Shown here one piece after another: positions 1-4,821 of a stretch of DNA of 9,929 bases. The translations under genes were made by a program, and so were the position numbers. Within the stretch, counting starts at the first letter, position 1; the number at the start of each line of letters is the position of its first letter. The notes beneath the pieces were generated by a model, which was not told where the DNA came from, ran no database searches, and was given only the letters and a program-made list of their open reading frames with translations. The stretch is from Bacteroidales bacterium. Its GTDB lineage: Bacteria; Bacteroidota; Bacteroidia; Bacteroidales; UBA932. The DNA lies in assembly GCA_016281435.1 (NCBI GenBank), contig JAEEIQ010000097.1, positions 1-9,929 on the forward strand, written 5' to 3'.

Positions 1-202
1 AGAACAGGGTCCCCTGCTCGATCGTGCTTACGAAAATGTACCCTGTCGACTTGTCATATCCCAGGTTTCCCGGGGCGAACTGCACCTTGAGATCTTTGCT
101 CACGCTGAAATACGGCTCCCCTCCGGGGGTATCGGAACCGCCTTCCCTGCTGCATGAAACAACTGCGAGGAAAGCGATGGTCAGTAATAGTATCCTTTTC
201 AT
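1..202 (-). CDS. Lipoprotein, N-terminal 67 residues (gene runs off the left edge)
   Basis: The frame is open from an ATG at 202 to the window edge. The first 17 residues form a lipoprotein signal peptide: MKR, a hydrophobic run, then a V-V-S-C lipobox with Cys17 as the lipidated residue. A Gly/Ser/Asp/Pro-rich linker follows, then about residues 38-50 read KVQFAPGNLGYDK. This resembles the 'VQFSxGNLQY' motif I associate with surface or secreted proteins of Bacteroidota, which have no fixed function. The acidic residues typical of a surface-export signal right after the Cys are weak here (SREGGSD). The protein should be membrane-anchored in the periplasm or at the surface. The start is supported by the signal peptide and by an upstream promoter at 222-251. 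What follows is outside the window, so function cannot be named. Confidence 0.82.
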   Translation of the reverse strand, partial: MKRILLLTIAFLAVVSCSREGGSDTPGGEPYFSVSKDLKVQFAPGNLGYDKSTGYIFVSTIEQGTLF

Positions 203-221
203 AATCATTGGTTTTGCCCCG

Positions 222-251
222 TAAATATAGTATTATTTTCAAAATAACAAA
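222..251 (-). promoter_or_regulatory. Bacteroidota-type promoter of the left-edge lipoprotein gene
   Basis: On the minus strand a TTTG at 251-248 lies 18 bases before TATATTTA at 229-222. This matches the -33 TTTG / -7 TAnnTTTG consensus with one change in the last base. Transcription would start near 215, giving a leader of roughly a dozen bases before the ATG at 202. Confidence 0.5.
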
Positions 252-268
252 GCAACTCATATACTCCT

Positions 269-287
269 TGTGGTGATTTTTACCACA
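269..287. promoter_or_regulatory. 19-bp palindrome, candidate operator, between divergent genes
   Basis: TGTGGT at 269-274 and ACCACA at 282-287 are perfect reverse complements separated by seven bases. The site lies in the 137-bp gap between the divergent genes starting at 202 (-) and 340 (+), just upstream of the minus-strand -33 element at 248-251. It has the size and symmetry of a dimeric repressor or activator site. No regulator gene is visible nearby, so the role is inferred. Confidence 0.35.
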
Positions 288-325
288 TTACGTGCCTTAC
301 CAATGGTTTTGCGCATGAAATGCAG

Positions 326-333
326 TATATTTG
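326..333 (+). promoter_or_regulatory. -7 promoter element (TATATTTG) before the Reg_prop remnant
   Basis: This is a perfect TAnnTTTG, ending six bases before the ATG at 340. The only nearby TTTG (308-311) is too close, 14 bases, for a normal -33 element. If the element is used, the transcript starts at or within a few bases of the start codon. Confidence 0.4.
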
Positions 334-339
334 TCAGGA

Positions 340-684
340 ATGCGCGGCATTACCCTCATACTTACCCTTCTGCTTTCGTGGACCCTTTGGGCCACGGGCG
401 CAAGAAACGACCTTGCCGCTCCGGAAGGACGCTTTGTCAACTACGGCAGTGCCGAGGGACTTTCTTCGAACACCGTCTATGCCATAGCCCAGGACACTGA
501 CGGGTTTCTGTGGGCAGGGACCCGCAACGGGCTGAACCGTTTCGACGGACTCATCGCTGTCCGCGTGTTCCGGGGCATAGATTTCCCCATACGGCACGCC
601 CTCGTTCTCGGCACCTACCTGCCCGCGGAATACCTGCTGGTCAGCGGCATGGTGAAGAGAGTCATCCCGACAGAAACGGAATAG
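340..684 (+). pseudogene. Truncated Reg_prop sensor (N-terminal remnant of a hybrid two-component regulator)
   Basis: The 114-residue product begins with a signal peptide ([21 protein letters not shown]). About residues 33-78 then match the start of the periplasmic sensor of hybrid two-component systems, which detect glycan breakdown products in Bacteroidota: an [15 protein letters not shown] lead-in followed by one Reg_prop repeat, [23 protein letters not shown] (about residues 48-70). Full proteins of this class have some 1,300 residues with about 14 such repeats, a Y_Y_Y domain, histidine kinase, receiver and AraC-type DNA-binding domain. Here similarity ends near residue 78 (about base 574), and the last 36 residues look like unrelated sequence read to the first stop. 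No later propeller, kinase or regulator sequence follows. I chose the ATG at 340 over the upstream in-frame TTG at 331 because the TTG lies inside the -7 element. It is probably a deletion remnant; a short secreted protein with one repeat is the less likely alternative. Confidence 0.65.
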
Positions 685-696
685 GGATCCGCCAGC

Positions 697-767
697 GCGA
701 AGGGAGGGATCTTGCCGGAGCCTTTCCCGGAAGGGGTGATCTTACGGCTCCGGCAGGGCCCTTCCGC
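697..767. repeat. Imperfect long inverted repeat (hairpin) after the Reg_prop remnant
   Basis: GCCGGAGCC at 714-722 and GGCTCCGGC at 746-754 are a perfect 9-bp inverted repeat. Outside it, GCGAAGGG (697-704) pairs with CCCTTCCGC (759-767) with one extra base. The inner loop can add CCTT/AAGG. No T tract follows, so it is not a standard intrinsic terminator. It lies in the non-coding 232 bases between the remnant and the tRNA. Confidence 0.5.
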
Positions 768-799
768 AGCGCGGGCTATTAAGGAAATTGCCTGATGTA

Positions 800-831
800 T
801 TGCGCTATTCTGAATTTTTTACCTATATCTG
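800..831 (+). promoter_or_regulatory. Possible promoter of the tRNA gene
   Basis: TATATCTG at 824-831 differs from TAnnTTTG in one base and lies 21 bases after a TTG at 800-802. Transcription would start near 836, about 80 bases before the mature tRNA, with two hairpins in the leader. The only closer alternative is a weak GGTATTTG at 903-910. Confidence 0.25.
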
Positions 832-835
832 CAGC

Positions 836-859
836 CCGGTTCGGAAACGGACCGGTTTT
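836..859 (+). other. Hairpin followed by a short T run, upstream of the tRNA
   Basis: CCGGTTC (836-842) pairs with GGACCGG (849-855) over seven positions with one G-T wobble and a six-base loop; TTTT follows at 856-859. It could be a weak terminator for the remnant gene upstream or part of the tRNA leader. The T run is too short to be sure. Confidence 0.3.
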
Positions 860-876
860 GAGAATCAAATCAAAGG

Positions 877-904
877 CCGGGGGTAAGAGCATCCGCTTCC
901 CCGG
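877..904 (+). other. GC-rich hairpin in the tRNA leader
   Basis: CCGGGG (877-882) pairs with CCCCGG (899-904). The stem continues with AA/TT (885-886 with 897-898) and GC/GC (889-890 with 895-896) around small bulges, closing on a four-base loop. It ends 12 bases before the first base of the tRNA and has no T tract. Confidence 0.35.
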
Positions 905-916
905 TATTTGAAAAAT

Positions 917-990
917 GGCGGGGTAGCTCAGCTGGTTAGAGCGTCGGACTCATAATCCGGAGGTCGTGGGATCATGCCCCACTCCCGCTA
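917..990 (+). tRNA. tRNA with anticodon CAT (elongator Met most likely; Ile2 possible)
   Basis: The 74-base cloverleaf is complete. The acceptor stem is 917-923 with 983-989, with G-T wobbles at both end pairs. The D arm is GCTC/GAGC (926-929 with 939-942) with the GG pair in its loop. The anticodon stem is 944-948 with 956-960, and the anticodon CAT is 951-953. The T stem is GTGGG/CCCAC (966-970 with 978-982), and A990 is the discriminator. CCA is not encoded: CAAG follows. The anticodon stem lacks the three G-C pairs next to the loop that mark initiator tRNA. CAT tRNAs can be elongator Met or, after lysidine modification, Ile for AUA; sequence alone does not settle this. The T loop (971-977) reads ATCATGC, so the usual T54 and A58 are A and T. 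Confidence 0.93.
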
Positions 991-1054
991 CAAGCAAACA
1001 CAACATATGTCTTGGCCCCCTACTCGCGGCCTCACAGGCAAACTCTCCATATAC

Positions 1055-1088
1055 CCGTCACAAGTTTTGTGATGGCTTTTTTGTTTTT
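1055..1088 (+). terminator. Intrinsic terminator of the tRNA transcript
   Basis: CCGTCACAA (1055-1063) pairs with TTGTGATGG (1067-1075) over nine positions with one G-T wobble and a three-base loop. C, TTTTTT, G and TTTTT follow to 1088. This is a textbook rho-independent terminator 65 bases after the tRNA. Confidence 0.85.
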
Positions 1089-1109
1089 AAGGGAGGATAT
1101 GTTGGAAGT

Positions 1110-1185
1110 GCGCCTGACATCCTAAAGGCAGAGACACCAGGCGCGATTCGGCGGACCTATCCCTCTTCCAGGGTCATCAGGCGCA
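1110..1185 (+). other. Switch-like inverted repeat pair upstream of the attenuator-like element
   Basis: GCGCCTG at 1110-1116 is the reverse complement of CAGGCGC, which occurs twice: at 1138-1144 and at 1178-1184. The second match extends to nine bases (TGCGCCTGA 1109-1117 with TCAGGCGCA 1177-1185). The left arm can pair with only one at a time. There is no credible gene here; an eight-codon ORF (1099-1125, MLEVRLTS) overlaps the left arm. Confidence 0.4.
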
Positions 1186-1198
1186 GAAGACTCGCATC

Positions 1199-1367
1199 CA
1201 ACTGGCACGCCCCTATTTGGCAAGATGCATCGTATCAGTAACTTGCCTCCTGGAGCCGTGCCAGACCCGCCTCCGGGACCCGCATCTGGCACGCGCGCGG
1301 CGGGAAAAACCGCCCCTGGGGCCGCTCAAAGGCCGTTCCGCTCCGCCGCGCCGTGCCAGTTGTTTTT
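1199..1367 (+). ncRNA. Structured RNA candidate: two hairpins with alternative pairings and a terminal T tract
   Basis: The 8-base arm CTGGCACG and its complement CGTGCCAG alternate four times: arm 1 at 1202-1209, arm 2 at 1257-1264, arm 3 at 1286-1293, arm 4 at 1352-1359. Arms 1 and 2 close a hairpin containing a symmetric 9+9 internal loop and an inner stem GGCAAG/CTTGCC (1219-1224 with 1242-1247). Arms 3 and 4 close a longer one in which GCGCGGCGG (1295-1303) also pairs with CCGCCGCGC (1343-1351), making 17 pairs with a single bulged C1294, followed by TTGTTTTT at 1360-1367. Arms 2 and 3 can pair instead over nine bases (1257-1265 with 1285-1293), and arms 1 and 4 over eleven (1199-1209 with 1352-1362). 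The design resembles a 1:2 / 2:3 / 3:4 attenuator. No promoter or known riboswitch core is visible; it may be a leader of the downstream gene, an independent RNA, or a palindromic DNA repeat. Confidence 0.5.
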
Positions 1368-1476
1368 CACCCGTCTGGAGGGGCGCCCGCCGTGAGCAAA
1401 ACTGCCCTTTCCACTCACCGGAGCCAATCCAAACACCCCCGGCGGCGCCACGCAAACAAACAAAGCGGTTTTTTAT

Positions 1477-1484
1477 TATTTTTG
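1477..1484 (+). promoter_or_regulatory. -7 promoter element (TATTTTTG) of the nagZ unit
   Basis: This is a perfect TAnnTTTG in an AT-rich stretch within otherwise GC-rich DNA, ending six bases before the ATG at 1491. No TTTG is seen at the -33 distance. Use of this element would give a nearly leaderless mRNA and separate the gene from the structured RNA upstream. Confidence 0.5.
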
Positions 1485-1490
1485 TATCCG

Positions 1491-2519
1491 ATGGATATCT
1501 CACGCGGAATACGGGAGAAGGTCGGGCGGCTGTTCGTCGTCAGGCCGGAGTCCCTCGACCCGGCGCTCAGCTGGACGAGCGATGCGGAGCTGCCGGCGTA
1601 CGGCCTTTCGGCAGTCAACGGCCGCATGCGCAGTTTCGCTTCCGACTACCCGGCCGGAGGCGTCCTCCTCTACGGACACAACATCAAGGATCCGGAGCAG
1701 CTCAGGGCTTTTACAAAGGACCTCAAGTCCATGCCCGGAACGCCCTTTCTCTTCATCGACGAGGAAGGCGGAAGGGTCAGCCGCATAAGCCGCAACCCGG
1801 CGTTCGATGTCCCGGCTTACGCCTCAACCGCCTCCCTGAAGGACACTGACACCGCCTTCAGGGCCGGAAAGGCCATCGGATCCTACCTGAAAGGATACGG
1901 CTTCGACGTGGACTTCGCCCCGGTCGCGGACGTGAACACGAACCCAGAAAACATCATCATCGGCGACAGGGCCTTCAGCGACGACCCGGCGAAGGCGGCC
2001 CCTATGGTGGCGGCCTGGCTCAAGGGCCTGCAGGACGCCGGTATCACCGGCTGCATCAAGCACTTCCCCGGCCACGGGGACACGCGTGAAGACACCCACA
2101 CCGGATTCGCCGCCTCTGCAAAGACCTGGGAGGAAATGGCTTCCTGCGAGATGCAGACATTCAGGGCAGGAATAGCCGCGGGAGCCAGGATGGTCATGAC
2201 AGCCCATATAGCCGCGCCCGCCGTGACGGGCAGCGACCTCCCGGCAACGATGTCGCCCGAAATACTGAAAAAGCTGCGGGAAGAGCTGCACTTCGACGGG
2301 GTCATCATCACGGACGCGCTCGAGATGAGGGCCGTATCGGACCGCTTCGGGTCCGGAGAGGCGGCGGTGCGCGCATTCAAGGCCGGAGCGGACCTGCTGC
2401 TCAACCCGGCCGACTATAAGGCAGCCTTCGAAGCTGTCCTCGAGGCCGTCGAAAGCGGGGCCATCGCCGAAGAAGAGATCGACGCGCGCATGGCGCGAAT
2501 ACAGCGTATACATGGATAG
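1491..2519 (+). CDS. nagZ: Glycoside hydrolase family 3 beta-N-acetylhexosaminidase (NagZ type)
   Basis: The 342-residue enzyme should remove terminal beta-N-acetylglucosamine, in NagZ from GlcNAc-anhydromuramyl peptides during cell-wall recycling. It has the family hallmarks: DEEGGRV at 90-96, the KHFPGHGDT signature at 190-198 continuing to DTH at 201-203 (the His/Asp pair of NagZ-type catalysis), and the nucleophile Asp275 in VIITDALEM. Its length equals that of single-domain NagZ proteins. There is no signal peptide, so it should act in the cytoplasm. I chose the ATG at 1491 because it begins just after a -7 promoter element and the frame upstream has no protein-like sequence. Its last eight bases overlap the start of the metallophosphoesterase gene, so the two are co-translated. 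Substrate is inferred from the family; related GH3 enzymes can act on other glycans. Confidence 0.88.
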   Translation: MDISRGIREKVGRLFVVRPESLDPALSWTSDAELPAYGLSAVNGRMRSFASDYPAGGVLLYGHNIKDPEQLRAFTKDLKSMPGTPFLFIDEEGGRVSRISRNPAFDVPAYASTASLKDTDTAFRAGKAIGSYLKGYGFDVDFAPVADVNTNPENIIIGDRAFSDDPAKAAPMVAAWLKGLQDAGITGCIKHFPGHGDTREDTHTGFAASAKTWEEMASCEMQTFRAGIAAGARMVMTAHIAAPAVTGSDLPATMSPEILKKLREELHFDGVIITDALEMRAVSDRFGSGEAAVRAFKAGADLLLNPADYKAAFEAVLEAVESGAIAEEEIDARMARIQRIHG

Positions 2520-3627
2520 AAGGGATTTTCTGAAATACTCGGCAACCGGCCTGGCGGGCCTTTGCCTCATGCCTGAACTGATGGAAGCGGCGGCGAAAAG
2601 CGGCCGTTATTCAATCGTCATCCTCGGAGACACGCATTTCGATACCGAGCCCGCAAGCGTCTATCACTCGGACTACAACGAGCCTGTCGAATGGCTCAAC
2701 CGGGTGCAGAGGGCAGAGTTCGCCCGGAACGGCGAAATGTGGAGGGAAAGATGCCCCCGTCTTGTCCGAAGGGCGGCGGAACTGATCTCCCCCGACACCA
2801 GGATGGTCCTTCAGATGGGCGACCTCATCCAGGGCGACTGCGGCAACCCCGAAGTGCACAAGAAGATGCTCACGGACGTGATGCACAGTTTCAAGCAGAC
2901 ACTCGGGGGCCTGCCTTTCGTCACCGTGGTCGGCAACCACGACATCAGGGGGACAGGCGCAAAGGAGGCCTACCACGAAATGATGCCCGGCCTGATGGGC
3001 AAGGAACTGGGCAAGACCATCACGAAGACCACATTCGACTTCTTCATCGGCGACGACGCTTTCATAGTGCTGGATTTCAACCATCCCGACGACGCCGAAA
3101 TCGAGAAGCTGCTCGAAGAGACCAAAGGCGCAAGGCACACCTTCATCGTCACCCACGGGCCCCTGCTTCCCTACGACAACGGCAACGCCCGCTGGTTCTT
3201 CCACGGCAAGGCGGCGGACACCGGAGCAAGGCGGCATTTCCGCCGTGAATTCGCCGGGAGGAATGCCATATGCCTTTGCGGCCATATCCACCGCACGGAA
3301 TTCGCCGACTGGTACGGCGACGGCGGAAGGATCACGCAGATGACGATGAACAGCGTCTGGAGCAAGGAAGAACTGGGCCGTTACGAGCTCATCTCCAAGG
3401 GTGCGGAAGAATACGGCGAACTCCGCAAGAAAACGGCCAGGCTGGACAACGGCAAGCCCCCGAAGGACGAAACCGCACTCTTCGACGAATACCGCAGCGG
3501 CCTGAAGTCCTACTCGGTCTCCCCCGCCGCAGGCTCCTACAAGATGACCGTCGACGGCAGGCGCGTGCTCATCGACTTCTACGCCGGCGATTCCCGCCGC
3601 CTCAGCAAACGCTTCATCCTGAGATAG
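2512..3627 (+). CDS. Tat-exported calcineurin-like metallophosphoesterase
   Basis: The product has 371 residues. It starts with a twin-arginine signal (RRDFLK at 3-8, hydrophobic stretch about 10-20, likely cleavage after the Ala run near 26-28), so it is folded and perhaps metal-loaded before export to the periplasm. The five metal-site blocks of the calcineurin-like phosphoesterase fold are present in order: GDTH at 39-42, GD at 103-104, GNHD at 141-144, TH at 214-215 and GHIH at 257-260. Such enzymes hydrolyse phosphomonoesters, phosphodiesters or nucleotides; nothing here fixes the substrate. The C-terminal 100 residues lack these motifs and look like an accessory domain. It overlaps the hexosaminidase gene by eight bases, suggesting linked expression, although the partner lacks an export signal. 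The stop codon lies in a small palindrome shared with the convergent queF gene. Confidence 0.86.
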   Translation: MDRRDFLKYSATGLAGLCLMPELMEAAAKSGRYSIVILGDTHFDTEPASVYHSDYNEPVEWLNRVQRAEFARNGEMWRERCPRLVRRAAELISPDTRMVLQMGDLIQGDCGNPEVHKKMLTDVMHSFKQTLGGLPFVTVVGNHDIRGTGAKEAYHEMMPGLMGKELGKTITKTTFDFFIGDDAFIVLDFNHPDDAEIEKLLEETKGARHTFIVTHGPLLPYDNGNARWFFHGKAADTGARRHFRREFAGRNAICLCGHIHRTEFADWYGDGGRITQMTMNSVWSKEELGRYELISKGAEEYGELRKKTARLDNGKPPKDETALFDEYRSGLKSYSVSPAAGSYKMTVDGRRVLIDFYAGDSRRLSKRFILR

Positions 3628-3637
3628 GCGCCCCTAT
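3624..3637. repeat. 14-bp palindrome holding the stop codons of two convergent genes
   Basis: ATAGG (3624-3628) and CCTAT (3633-3637) are perfect complements around CGCC. The TAG of the plus-strand gene (3625-3627) and that of queF (3636-3634) both lie in the arms. No T tract is present on either side, so terminator function is uncertain. Confidence 0.4.
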
Positions 3638-4089
3638 TCGTGCGTCTCGAACCTCTTTTCAGCCAGCGCCTCGTACTTCGTCCCTGGCCTGCCGTAATTG
3701 GCGTATGGATGGATCGAGATGCCTCCCCGGGGGGTGAAGAAGCCCGTAACCTCGATGTACTTGGGATCCATCAGGGCGATCAGGTCCTTCATTATGATGT
3801 TCACGCAATCCTCGTGGAAATCACCGTGATTACGGAAACTGAACAGATACAGTTTCAGGCTCTTGCTCTCGACCATGCGGACGCCGGGGATGTAGCAGAT
3901 GCGTATCTCCGCGAAGTCGGGCTGCCCGGTGATGGGGCAGAGAGTCGTGAACTCGGGGCAGTTGAACCTCACCCAGTAATCGTTGTCCGGATGCTTGTTC
4001 TCAAAGGTTTCAAGCACTTCGGGAGCGTAATTGTCGCTGTAAGCCGTCTTGCGGCCAAGGGTCCGGAGACCTTCGTTTTCTCTGCTCAT
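3634..4089 (-). CDS. queF: NADPH-dependent 7-cyano-7-deazaguanine reductase QueF
   Basis: This enzyme reduces the nitrile of preQ0 to the amine preQ1, the base that is then inserted into tRNA on the way to queuosine. The product has 151 residues, the usual size of single-domain (YkvM-type) QueF. The catalytic Cys51 lies in [13 protein letters not shown], with the general acid Asp58 seven residues on. The QueF signature [20 protein letters not shown] occupies 74-93 (NADPH/substrate-binding face, with Glu74, His92 and Glu93). It has no signal peptide and is cytoplasmic. Its ATG overlaps the TGA of the upstream transporter gene (ATGA), so translation is coupled and both genes would follow the same upstream RNA switch. 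It converges on the metallophosphoesterase gene with only six bases between the stop codons. Confidence 0.96.
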   Translation of the reverse strand: MSRENEGLRTLGRKTAYSDNYAPEVLETFENKHPDNDYWVRFNCPEFTTLCPITGQPDFAEIRICYIPGVRMVESKSLKLYLFSFRNHGDFHEDCVNIIMKDLIALMDPKYIEVTGFFTPRGGISIHPYANYGRPGTKYEALAEKRFETHE

Positions 4090-4730
4090 TTCACATCGAA
4101 TGTGTCCACTCCCTCATGCTTCTTGAGCGCCCTGACGGCGGTCGCGGTGAGGGGGAGGACGATTATTTCATAAAGGACCTTGAAAGAAACCTGCACCAGC
4201 ATCATCTTGCCGAGCACGGGAAGAGGGGTGCCGATGAAGGCCAGGGGCATGAAGACCAGCGAATCGGCAAATTCGCCTGCCAGCGAGGACACGATGGCGC
4301 GCACGCCGAAACGCCTGCCGCCGTCGGCCACTTTCATCCGGCTCATCACCTTGGCATTCACGAACGATCCGGCAAGGAACGCGAGGATGGAGGCGAGAGC
4401 TACCCTCGGGGCCATCTTGAACACGAAGTTGAAATGCCCGGCGCCTTCCCAGAAGGATGCGCCCGGAAGCAGCACGGCCAGTTCGCCCATCATGGCGACG
4501 AACACGTTCAGGGCAAAGCCCAGCCAGACCACGAGCATGGCCTTGCGGAAACCCCACACCTCAGTGAAGCAGTCATTGAGGATGTACGAAATCGGGAAAA
4601 TGATCACTGCCGCGGGCAGGGCGAATGGCCCAAGGGCGAAAATCTTTGTCGCAAAAAGGTTGGAAGCGACAAGGCAGACGACCGATACGGCCGCGAGACA
4701 CACGAATGTCCTGGAGTAAGTTTCTTTCAT
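4086..4730 (-). CDS. yhhQ: Queuosine precursor transporter, YhhQ/VUT family
   Basis: The 214-residue membrane protein has about six hydrophobic segments starting at residue 8. It carries COG1738 landmarks: [13 protein letters not shown] after the second segment, GS-x-VNAK in the middle and [14 protein letters not shown] before the fifth. Family members import preQ0 and preQ1 across the inner membrane. The gene overlaps queF by four bases, which suggests that imported preQ0 is reduced at once to preQ1. I chose the ATG at 4730 (MKETYSRTF): the frame remains open up to a TTG at 4796, but that stretch would cover the candidate preQ1 riboswitch, and the conserved region starts right after the ATG. 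The RNA switch suggests feedback by preQ1. Confidence 0.92.
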   Translation of the reverse strand: MKETYSRTFVCLAAVSVVCLVASNLFATKIFALGPFALPAAVIIFPISYILNDCFTEVWGFRKAMLVVWLGFALNVFVAMMGELAVLLPGASFWEGAGHFNFVFKMAPRVALASILAFLAGSFVNAKVMSRMKVADGGRRFGVRAIVSSLAGEFADSLVFMPLAFIGTPLPVLGKMMLVQVSFKVLYEIIVLPLTATAVRALKKHEGVDTFDVK

Positions 4731-4735
4731 CTTTG

Positions 4736-4763
4736 CAGTTTTTATAGTGGTACCTGTTACACT
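4736..4763 (-). promoter_or_regulatory. Candidate preQ1-I riboswitch before the YhhQ-QueF genes
   Basis: On the minus strand, reading 5'->3', AGTG (4763-4760) pairs with CACT (4749-4746) as stem P1. The ten-base loop is TAACAGGTAC (4759-4750), and an A-rich tail ATAAAAA (4745-4739) ends in CTG (4738-4736). The CAG in the loop (4756-4754) pairs with that CTG to form pseudoknot P2. This is the H-type pseudoknot plan of preQ1-I aptamers. The loop matches the Bacillus subtilis and Thermoanaerobacter patterns at CAG/UAG and at the terminal C that reads preQ1. P1 is short, four pairs against about five. P2 ends five bases before the ATG, so ligand binding would block initiation. The downstream genes handle preQ0/preQ1, which is strong independent support. 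A weak -7 element (GATCTTTG, 4801-4794) lies upstream. Confidence 0.7.
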
Positions 4764-4821
4764 TGGAAACCCCTGGCGGGCGTTTCCTCGCCGCAAAGAT
4801 CGATATTATTTCCGAAAAAAC

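Noticed and set aside
209..312. Nine-base direct repeat TGGTTTTGC (209-217 and 304-312) flanking the divergent promoters
   Set aside because: Short, partly low-complexity, and it overlaps the start regions; it can be coincidence.
1091..1370. Housekeeping RNA (RNase P RNA, tmRNA, SRP RNA, 6S) or a TPP, cobalamin or SAM riboswitch in the structured gap
   Set aside because: I looked for their conserved core sequences by eye and found none.
1453..1464. CAAACAAACAAA as a short tandem repeat with possible slippage
   Set aside because: Only three four-base units in a non-coding AT-rich stretch; no sign of a phase-variable tract.
1213..1503. Minus-strand open frame across the gap before nagZ
   Set aside because: Low-complexity Arg/Gly-rich translation from GC-rich hairpin DNA; no promoter or motif.
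1217..1849. Open frame of 210 codons on the plus strand over the structured RNA and the nagZ start
   Set aside because: It is Arg/Pro-rich, overlaps nagZ in another frame, and shows no motif. The inverted repeats explain its first part better.
1824..2570. Open frame of 248 codons on the minus strand
   Set aside because: It is antisense to nagZ and has no protein-like pattern.
4731..4796. N-terminal extension of the YhhQ protein from a TTG at 4796
   Set aside because: The extension has no membrane or family character, uses a rare start codon and would run through the candidate riboswitch.
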